Assembly (NCBI RefSeq): GCF_040546765.1
Contig: NZ_JBEPOK010000002.1
Span: forward strand, 124,001 to 188,000
From: Arthrobacter sp. OAP107
Lineage (GTDB): Bacteria; Actinomycetota; Actinomycetes; Actinomycetales; Micrococcaceae
Direction of reading: 5' to 3'
DNA: 64,000 nucleotides
Part shown: piece after piece, positions 57,887-64,000 of the stretch
Layout of the letters: each line of letters starts with the position of its first letter
Numbering within the stretch: position 1 is the first letter of the stretch
Translations under genes and position numbers: made by a program
The notes under the pieces: generated by a model
Database searches by the model: none
What the model saw: only the letters and a program-made list of their open reading frames with translations
Told to the model about the DNA's origin: nothing

Positions 57887-59278
57887 TGAGTGAAGGGCGG
57901 CCCGGGCGAAGGCTTTTCCGTGCGGCGTGATGTTGTTTGGTTCCAATCCACCGTGGTCGTTGAAGATGCCCAGGTTCTGGAGTACTTCCAGGGGCTCGGC
58001 GAGGAGCGCATGGAGGGTTCTCGGGTCGAGGTCTGCTCCGTCGGGGCTTCTCCAGCCGAGTGCGCTGAGTCCGAACGCAACGGCTTCAAGGTATTCGTCC
58101 CAGGCGGACCGTTCTCCTGCGGCGATCTCGAGGAGGAGCAGCAGGACCGCGTCGCGCCCGGAATCATGACGGTGCCGGTGCGCCAGGGCTCTGGCGACGA
58201 ACATCCAGAGAGCGGTTGGATCATCAAGCAGCCGCTTGGCGGCAGAGGTAAGGAGGAGCCGGCCTTTTATTTTGCGGATGAGGCCCAGGCGTTGTGCGCT
58301 TTCGCGCAGCTGCAGCACGGGCAGGGTCTGCTCTTCGCGGTTGGCCTTGCCGATCCAGTTCTTGGCCCAGCCGAGTTCGGTCATTGCTTCGTGGACCACT
58401 GCTGGCGGCAGCCACCCGGCTGGAGTGAGCGAGAGTCCGTCCTGCCCGACGCGGCGGGCAAGCCAGAGGTAGGGGGCTGTCATTGCTTCGGCGATGTCCT
58501 CGTCCACCGACCCGGGCCCGTCGAGGCCCACGGAGTCCAGATAACAACGGAACTCGCGGCGCAGCCCGGGCGGCAACCGGTGAGTGAGTTCCTGGGTCAG
58601 TGACTCGGTCTCCGGACCCGGACCGTGTGCGGGAGCTTCGAACAGCAATGCCAGTTCATTGCAGAGTGCATCGATGTCCAGGTGTTCAGGGTCGAAGTCC
58701 TGCCATGGCCCGACCGTCCACGCAACCCACGCCTTTAGCTCATCGTGATCGTCGTGGCTGGGGTCAGCGAGGGTGTCGAGCAGATCGTGGTAGCCGCCGA
58801 TCCCGCCGGAATCCTCCAACGGCGCCCGCCGCGCTCCGTCCAGCAGCCGCACCCTCGGGACGTTGGCTGGTTTGGGGATGCTGTCGATAAGTTCGAGGCG
58901 GTGGACCCAGGAGTCTCCGAAGTCATATTCGTAGAACAGGGGACCTGACTCGGAGGTGAGGACCTCGCCCAGGGTCCAGGCGGTCTCTGGCAGGTCACCG
59001 TCGTTGTCTTCCAGGAGGTCCTCGGACACCCAGCGCCGGGGTTCACGCACGTGCCCGTTAACGGCACGCAGGCGAACGTAGGGGTCGGTGTCGGTGAACG
59101 AGTGAAGGTGCGCGTCCCGCCAGCCCACGGCCGTCTGAAGGACGTCATGGATCCTCTCCAGCGTCAGGGACGAATCGATTTCAAGGACCCGCCAGATCAA
59201 CGGCTCGCTGCCTTCGATCGAAACTCTAACCCGCAGCAACCTCGACCCGTTGCTGGCCTCCTCCGCACGTACCGTCAC
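57884..59278 (-). CDS. pRiA4b ORF-3-like protein
   Basis: 464 residues from a GTG at 59278, chosen because AGGA lies seven bases upstream; the frame is open to 59383. The N-terminal 180 residues match the plasmid pRiA4b ORF-3/IS1096 TnpR family: LLRVRVSIEGSEPLIWRVLE, LERIHDVLQTAVGWRDAHLH, and PLFYEYDFGDSWVHRLELID. The C-terminal part is helical with WH-like character. Such proteins often ride with mobile elements; their activity is unknown. The 5' context CAGGATAGTGC-GTGACG is shared with the HA-domain gene at 23638. Confidence 0.75.
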   Translation of the reverse strand: MTVRAEEASNGSRLLRVRVSIEGSEPLIWRVLEIDSSLTLERIHDVLQTAVGWRDAHLHSFTDTDPYVRLRAVNGHVREPRRWVSEDLLEDNDGDLPETAWTLGEVLTSESGPLFYEYDFGDSWVHRLELIDSIPKPANVPRVRLLDGARRAPLEDSGGIGGYHDLLDTLADPSHDDHDELKAWVAWTVGPWQDFDPEHLDIDALCNELALLFEAPAHGPGPETESLTQELTHRLPPGLRREFRCYLDSVGLDGPGSVDEDIAEAMTAPYLWLARRVGQDGLSLTPAGWLPPAVVHEAMTELGWAKNWIGKANREEQTLPVLQLRESAQRLGLIRKIKGRLLLTSAAKRLLDDPTALWMFVARALAHRHRHDSGRDAVLLLLLEIAAGERSAWDEYLEAVAFGLSALGWRSPDGADLDPRTLHALLAEPLEVLQNLGIFNDHGGLEPNNITPHGKAFARAALHS

Positions 59279-59383
59279 AGCACTATCCTGCCAGTCCAAG
59301 CACGGGGGAGCGGCCGGCCAGCTTTCCGGACGCCCTCCGGGTCGTGATGCCTCGCTCGCTTCCACCCGAAACGTGCTCAGCAA

Positions 59384-59686
59384 TGTCAGGTTGGGTTCTA
59401 GGAGCCTGGTGATCTCTTGTCAGATAAGCAGAAAACCGATCCTATTCTGACGGCTTTAGGCCCAGTCTCCTGACGTCAGGTTGGGGTGTACTTCTACCTG
59501 GGCGCGAAGTCATCTGAATAAGGGCGGGTGCTCCGTGTCTCACAACCGACGAGCGGCCGCTTAGGGATGCCCGCACAGCGAATCGCACCTATCTTGGCGA
59601 GACGCCTCAAATCCCAAGAGTTACGCGACACCCAGGGCGCTTCGTCGGAGGACTTCGGCTGACAGTTTGCACCCGCCTTTGCCTTG
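59384..59686. other. Non-coding stretch with a duplicated GTCAGGTTGGG motif
   Basis: GTCAGGTTGGG occurs twice, about 90 bp apart (near 59382 and 59474), the second within the palindrome CCTGACGTCAGG. These might be ends of a small lost insertion. A GAGACGCCTC / CGACACCC stretch (about 59598-59635) resembles the res-like clusters elsewhere. No gene. Confidence 0.35.
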
Positions 59687-59707
59687 ATATACCCCTGGGG
59701 GGTATAT
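59687..59707. promoter_or_regulatory. CsoR-type copper operator
   Basis: ATATACCCCTGGGGGGTATAT is an almost perfect palindrome with the TACCCC...GGGGTA core of CsoR/RcnR-family operators. It lies about 100 bp upstream of the broken metal-chaperone gene. No csoR gene is in the window, so a host CsoR would act here. Confidence 0.8.
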
Positions 59708-59804
59708 TTGGGCTGTTGTCAGTGACATGGTATGTCCCGGCCGGCGCCCTGCGCCCGCCTCTTACAGCCGTCAATCCCAGCACCCATTGATGCTTCGTCA
59801 AGGA

Positions 59805-60192
59805 ATGGAAACTGACGTGTTTGAATCTGAAAAACGCACAGAACTGCCCCTCGCCTCGTCCGCTGGAGGGTGCAGCTGCTGCTCATCCGAACCCTCCTCC
59901 TCACACGTTGGCACTGGCGACGTTGAATTCACTGTTGAAGGTCTAACCTGCGGGCACTGTGTCCAGACCTGTTGAAAAGGCGGTCTTGGCGCTCGACGGT
60001 GTCGAATCTGCCTCTGTTGAGCTCGTTCCCGGAGGCCGTTCCCGTTTGGTTGTTGTCAGCGGTCAAGCCGACAGCTTCGCTGTCGGGAGGCCGTCACTTC
60101 CGCCGGTTACTCCGTTATCAGCAACTGAGCCGGGCGTACGCCGCGCTTCCCCTGCAGCCAACCGCCCGGAATCGGGGTCTCCCCCTTGCTAG
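59805..60192 (+). pseudogene. Copper chaperone (HMA domain) gene with +1 frameshift
   Basis: The first frame (ATG 59805) gives a Cys-rich head (SAGGCSCCSSEPSSSH) and the start of a heavy-metal-associated domain, VEFTVEGLTCGHCVQT, then a stop at 59973-59975. The next frame continues exactly where expected with VEKAVLALDGVESASVELVP. One extra T in ACCTGTTGAA accounts for the break. It is a CopZ-type copper chaperone with an additional N-terminal metal cluster, under a CsoR-type operator. The downstream stretch to 60192 loses coding character. Confidence 0.7.
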
Positions 60193-60480
60193 AGGACAGA
60201 GCGAGGCCGAGACAGGGATGCCGGGACATCTTTTCCGTGGCCGGTGGCGGGCACGCCGCGGGCACAGGCCTGCAACAACCCGACAAGCCACACCGGTAAC
60301 GGCGACGGACGAGGTTCTGTCCGGGACAGTACCGCCAAGCGGTAAACGGGGTCCTTCTTGCCCTTCACGCCGCGGCAACTTGTCCCCGAACCTAATGCGT
60401 CGGCACCCCATGTGGGATGCGTGCGCAGACTCCAGACACTGCGGCCCCTCGCGGCCCACCAAATTTTTGAAGGAGATGTT
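60193..60480. other. Decayed stretch between the copper chaperone and the MFS gene
   Basis: About 290 bp with no recognisable gene; it may have held the start of a copper ATPase that was lost. Confidence 0.35.
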
Positions 60481-61926
60481 GTGACAGAAAAAACAGGTCA
60501 GCGCCGCGGTTTGATACCGCTGCTGGTGATAGCCACCGCGCAGCTGATGCTGGTGCTGGACGACTCCATCGTGAACATTGCTTTGCCAAGCATCCAGCAG
60601 GAACTCGGGATCGACGCCGTGCATCTGCCCTGGATCGTGAACGCCTACATCCTCGCGTTCGGCGCCCTGCTGCTCCTGGGCGGAAGGATCGGCGACCTTT
60701 ACGGGCGCCGGCGTGCCCTGCAAGTAGGCCTCGCTATCTTCGTGCTCGCGTCACTGGTCGGCGGTCTCGGCCTGAACAGTGGGGCGCTCATTGGCGCACG
60801 GGCCGTCCAGGGGATGGGGGCGGCTCTGGTCGCACCCAATGCCCTGGCCTTGATCGCCACAACCTTTGCCGAGCGCAAGACGCGGGACGCCGCCCTGGCA
60901 CTGTACGGCGCGATGTCCGGTATCGGAATCGTGATCGGCCTGCTGCTCGGTGGCGTGTTGACCGGCGCCCTGGGCTGGCGGTGGGTATTCTTCATCAACA
61001 TCCCCATCGGCATCCTGGTGCTGCTCGGTAGCCGCGCGCTTGTTGAAGCCGAGCCTCGCCCGGGCAGCCTTGACGTCAGGGGGGCAGTGCTGGGAACCGG
61101 CGGCATGGTTGCCCTGGTGTATGCCATCACCCGCTTTGGTGAGGATGGCTTCACAGACCCGATCGGGCTTGGGCTCATCGGCGCCGCACTGGTGCTGCTC
61201 GCAGCATTCATCGCCACGCAAGCCCGCAGCCGCACCCCGTTGGTCCCCCTGAGCTTGTTCCGTGACCGGACCCGCGCCGGCGCGTACGCGTCCATGCTGT
61301 TGCTGGCCGTCGGGCCCATGGGCACCTTTTATGTGATCACCCTTTACCTCCAGCAGGTACAGCACTACAGCCCCCTGCAGACCGGCGCGGGCTGGCTCCC
61401 TTTCGCTGCCGGGATAGTCGTCGGAGCCGGTGGCGCTCCCAAGCTGCTGACCAACGTGGCTCCGCGCGTTATCGCATCAGCGGGCGCTCTGCTCAGCGCG
61501 GCCGCGGCCTTCTGGTTCTCCTTCATCCAGGTAGACACGAGCTACTGGCTGCACCTTGCCCCGGCCATGTTCTCCCTCGCCCTCGGGTTCGGCCTCGGTG
61601 TTATTGCCCTGACCCAGGCCGCGGTCTACAACACGGCACCCCACGAGGCCGGCATTGCCTCCGCACTGCTCAACTCCGCGCAGCAAATCGGTGTAGCCCT
61701 GGGATTGGCGGTTCTGGCTGGCATCGCCGCAACCGTCACCGGGACGGTCGAACCCGGCGCAACAGCGGCCGCTCAACTGGTCGCCGGATACGGTAGTGCA
61801 CTCGCCGTCGCCGCCGGCCTGCTCACAGCTGCCGCACTACTGGCCGCCACCACCTTGCCCGGCAAACCAACGGCACAAGCCGATGGCAAGTCCGCCGTGA
61901 CTGCGGTCGACCAGCCGAGCCACTAG
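60481..61926 (+). CDS. MFS multidrug exporter, DHA2 (14-TM) type
   Basis: 481 residues from a GTG at 60481 with AAGGAG five bases upstream. The N-terminus has LDDSIVNIALPSIQQELG, the DHA2 motif D1, followed by WIVNAYILAFGALLLLGGRI and GDLYGRRRALQVG (motif A). Motif C is near GIGIVIGLLLGGVLTGALGW. Fourteen hydrophobic segments can be counted. It should export drugs or metabolites by proton antiport. Substrate unknown. No dedicated regulator is adjacent; the CGNR-type regulator lies beyond it. Confidence 0.85.
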   Translation: MTEKTGQRRGLIPLLVIATAQLMLVLDDSIVNIALPSIQQELGIDAVHLPWIVNAYILAFGALLLLGGRIGDLYGRRRALQVGLAIFVLASLVGGLGLNSGALIGARAVQGMGAALVAPNALALIATTFAERKTRDAALALYGAMSGIGIVIGLLLGGVLTGALGWRWVFFINIPIGILVLLGSRALVEAEPRPGSLDVRGAVLGTGGMVALVYAITRFGEDGFTDPIGLGLIGAALVLLAAFIATQARSRTPLVPLSLFRDRTRAGAYASMLLLAVGPMGTFYVITLYLQQVQHYSPLQTGAGWLPFAAGIVVGAGGAPKLLTNVAPRVIASAGALLSAAAAFWFSFIQVDTSYWLHLAPAMFSLALGFGLGVIALTQAAVYNTAPHEAGIASALLNSAQQIGVALGLAVLAGIAATVTGTVEPGATAAAQLVAGYGSALAVAAGLLTAAALLAATTLPGKPTAQADGKSAVTAVDQPSH

Positions 61927-62210
61927 CTGCCGAGACGAAACGTCGGCATGCTCGCCCCCGATCAGGGCGGGCATGCCGATCATACGAGCCCAAGTTAATC
62001 GCGGTCCGGCTGTGACATATCCACAGGTAGCGGTTATGAGACGCCCGGACAAGTGCGTCTCCCCGGGAGGCAACGCGAACAGGTCGTAGCCTTACGTCCA
62101 TGTCCATTAGTAAGTAACCATTAGTACTGGACGCCAAGCTCACAAATTTACGTTGAAGCTGTGTGTGCTTGGCCTATCGACCCGAAGGGTGGCCTTGGCA
62201 GCACACTGAT

Positions 62211-62807
62211 TCATGCGGTGTGTATCGCCCGTTTGCGTGCGTAGGCGCGTGCGGCGCGGACTCGGTCGCCGCAGCGGGTTGAGCACCATTGGCGTCGTGC
62301 GTGGGTGCGGAGGAAGAACCGTTCGCACGAGTCTGCTTCGCAGGACGCGACCAGCGATGCTTGGTCCCCGCTTAGCAGCGAGGCCGCATCATCGGCGATG
62401 AGGGCCATGACGTGTTCGACGACCTGCGTCACGGGATGCTTGGCGCAACGGGTGAAACCCGCCGCCGGGTCGAACCGTAAAAGCAGCGCACCGGGGGAGC
62501 GGGTCAGCGCACTATTAACAGCATTCACGGCCGCTGCGGCGGGAACGTCGCCAGCGGTGTGCGCGGTGAAGAGATCGCGCAGGTCTGCGCGCAGGTCTGC
62601 GAGTCTGCCCCGGCAGTGCTCGTGCAGCACAGTGTCCGGTGCGATGAGATCGTGTGCTCTCAGCCAAGCCGCGGCGTCGTCAGGACCGTCCAATTCGTCG
62701 TGGCGTTTGCCTCCGGGCAGTTCGCTTGCGCTGTTAACCAGTGCGAGGCTTGGATGCTCTTCGGCGCCTGGTACGGCTGCTAACAGTGTCTCCGACATGA
62801 TTCTCAT
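62211..62807 (-). CDS. CGNR zinc-finger (ABATE domain) regulator
   Basis: 198 residues from the ATG at 62807; an ATG at 62798 is equally possible, and the frame is open to 62906. The N-terminal stress-responsive ABATE region (LALVNSASELPGGK) is followed by the C-terminal zinc finger CEADSCERFFLRTHARRQWC with STRCGDRVRAARAYARK, where the family CGNR appears as CGDR. It is divergent from the oxidoreductase gene by 80 bp and probably regulates it. Confidence 0.8.
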   Translation of the reverse strand: MRIMSETLLAAVPGAEEHPSLALVNSASELPGGKRHDELDGPDDAAAWLRAHDLIAPDTVLHEHCRGRLADLRADLRDLFTAHTAGDVPAAAAVNAVNSALTRSPGALLLRFDPAAGFTRCAKHPVTQVVEHVMALIADDAASLLSGDQASLVASCEADSCERFFLRTHARRQWCSTRCGDRVRAARAYARKRAIHTA

Positions 62808-62887
62808 GGTATCAGTTTCGTTTAACCGTGAGGCAACTGCTAGGCTCCAGTCACGCCAAAAACCATGTTTTTCCATGAGGAGTTTGT

Positions 62888-63976
62888 ATGCACTTCGGTC
62901 GACCATCTGGCACGGCCCCGTTCAAGTTGTCTGTGCTTTCCGCGGGCGGCACCGGTGTCGGGATGACCGCTGGGGAGGGGCTCGCGGGCACGATCTCGCT
63001 TGCGCGGACTGCGGACCGGCGTGGTTATCACCGGTTCTGGATGTCTGAGCATCATGGGATGGGGGCGACCTCGGTGTCTTCACCTTCGTTGATGGTCGCC
63101 CGCCTCACCGCTGAGACGGCGCGCATCCGCCTTGGCGCCGGAGGGGTGATGCTGCCTAACCACTCCCCGTTGCTGATCGCCGAGCAGTTCGGGATGCTGG
63201 AGGCTCTCGCTCCGGGCCGGATCGATCTCGGGCTGGGACGCGCCCCCGGCACTGATGCGGCGACTGCAGCGGCGTTGCGCCAGGGCGCGGATGCCAACGA
63301 CGGATTCCCGCAGCAGGTGCTCGAATTGCTCGGGTTCCTGGGCGACCAATTCCCCTCCGGACACCCGTACCGGCACGTCCACGCGGTGCCCGGCCCCTGG
63401 CAGGCAAAGGAGAACCGGGTGCCGGCGGCCTCGACCGTCCCGGACGTGTGGGTGCTGGGCTCCTCTCCGTACTCAGCACAATTGGCCGGGCACCTCGGCC
63501 GACCGTATGCATTCGCCTTGCAGTTCGGCGACGCCGACATCGACACGGCCCTACGTGTCTACCGTGAGAACTTCCAGCCCTCCGACGTGCTCGCTAAGCC
63601 CCACACCCTCGTCAGCGTACCCGCGGCGATCAGCGACGACCCAGCGGAGGCCAAAAGGCAGGCGGCAACGTCGGCAATGGCGATGCTGCGCATGTTCAAA
63701 AGCGAAGGCTACCTGCTCCTGCCCCCGGACGAGGTTGAGGCCTACCAAGCAACGATGCAGGAGCGGCAGATCCTCGACGCCTACACCAACCGCAGTTTCC
63801 ACGGCACCGCCGCTACTGTCGCCGACCGTCTCGAAGCCCTGCACGAGCGGACCGGTGTCGATGAGGTGATGCTCGTCGTCGGCGGCCACTCGGCAACCCT
63901 GGACCAGCGCGGAATCACCCTGATCGCCGATCACTACGCACTGCCGTGCCTGGAGGCACCGCTTTCGGCCGCGTAG
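62888..63976 (+). CDS. LLM-class flavin-dependent oxidoreductase
   Basis: 362 residues, ATG preceded by GAGGAG. Luciferase-like monooxygenase fold with RRGYHRFWMSEHHGM, SSPSLMVARLTAETARIRLG, GVMLPNHSPLLIAEQFGMLE and GRIDLGLGRAPGTDAATAAAL, as in the MsnO8-type subgroup. It uses reduced FMN or F420 to oxidise an unknown substrate. The next gene begins ten bases after the stop, so an operon continues beyond the window. Confidence 0.85.
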   Translation: MHFGRPSGTAPFKLSVLSAGGTGVGMTAGEGLAGTISLARTADRRGYHRFWMSEHHGMGATSVSSPSLMVARLTAETARIRLGAGGVMLPNHSPLLIAEQFGMLEALAPGRIDLGLGRAPGTDAATAAALRQGADANDGFPQQVLELLGFLGDQFPSGHPYRHVHAVPGPWQAKENRVPAASTVPDVWVLGSSPYSAQLAGHLGRPYAFALQFGDADIDTALRVYRENFQPSDVLAKPHTLVSVPAAISDDPAEAKRQAATSAMAMLRMFKSEGYLLLPPDEVEAYQATMQERQILDAYTNRSFHGTAATVADRLEALHERTGVDEVMLVVGGHSATLDQRGITLIADHYALPCLEAPLSAA

Positions 63977-63986
63977 CAGGAGCACC

Positions 63987-64000
63987 ATGCCAACACTCCA
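63987..64000 (+). CDS. Start of the next gene, partial
   Basis: ATGCCAACACTCCA with AGGAG seven bases upstream begins a reading frame that runs off the right edge. It reads in the same direction as the oxidoreductase gene and is probably co-transcribed. Nothing can be said about its product. Confidence 0.5.

Overview
The window looks like a stretch of a conjugative plasmid from a high-GC actinobacterium, most likely Arthrobacter or a close relative (Micrococcaceae). The plasmid assignment rests on a primase-type replication gene, a ParA/ParB-like partition operon, MobC plus a relaxase, a KfrA-like protein, SSB, a CHAP-domain wall hydrolase and the edge of a transfer cluster running off the left end. 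The Arthrobacter assignment is an inference from base composition, codon use and the set of families. Nothing was searched against a database. No rRNA, tRNA or CRISPR array was seen.

Layout. 1-5 kb: transfer-associated genes (pilin-like membrane protein, transglycosylase/CHAP hydrolase, lipoprotein, ParA-like ATPase). 5-9.9 kb: replication gene with an apparent +1 frameshift, then parA/parB-like genes bracketed by paired TGCCATA repeats. 10-17.5 kb: serine recombinase and a defence-type island (two-TM membrane protein, type II restriction-modification pair, unknown protein, and a TIR-domain protein coupled to a 52-residue ORF). 17.6-23.6 kb: DNA damage/repair block (SRAP protein between two paralogous mini-ORFs, ATP-dependent ligase, a umuDC operon under a LexA box with a broken umuC). 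24-25.6 kb: IS110-family insertion. 26-33 kb: tartrate/D-malate-type catabolic cassette (LysR, dehydrogenase, DctA, glycerate kinase, pyruvate kinase). 33-39 kb and 45-48 kb: genes that would suit a conjugative leading region (DprA, DUF4192, ParB-like, NrdH, SSB, KfrA-like), all pointing rightwards toward the mobilisation genes. 39.1-45.3 kb: an insertion of about 6.2 kb with two tyrosine recombinases and an alaX / XRE-cupin / threonine aldolase cargo operon, which splits the ParB-like gene in two. 49-54.6 kb: AbiEii-type toxin pair, candidate oriT, MobC, relaxase. 54.7-64 kb: Lsr2, an AAA+ ATPase with a TTCACC iteron array, several decayed genes, an MFS exporter and a flavin-dependent oxidoreductase.

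The most unusual structure is a non-coding element of about 200 bp present in four full copies and one truncated copy, all in the same orientation (24.0, 34.0, 35.4 and 37.8 kb; fragment at 37.2 kb). Each copy is closed by a terminal stem of about 12 bp. Internal stems keep their pairing while their sequence changes between copies, which indicates selection on a folded nucleic acid. Three copies sit just upstream of leading-type genes (dprA, DUF4192, parB-like), and these share a second conserved leader block with the motif GCTGGCCGGTCACCA. My hypothesis is a family of structured cis-elements, either a regulatory RNA or a single-strand promoter like the Frpo elements of F-type plasmids, that turns on leading-region genes during plasmid entry.

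Decay is widespread. Apparent single-base +1 frameshifts interrupt rep, a small gene at 20.2-20.6 kb and a copper chaperone. umuC, the ParB-like gene, an ATPase paralogue and a dehydrogenase fragment are also damaged. The frameshifts could partly be assembly errors, so raw reads should be checked before biological conclusions are drawn.
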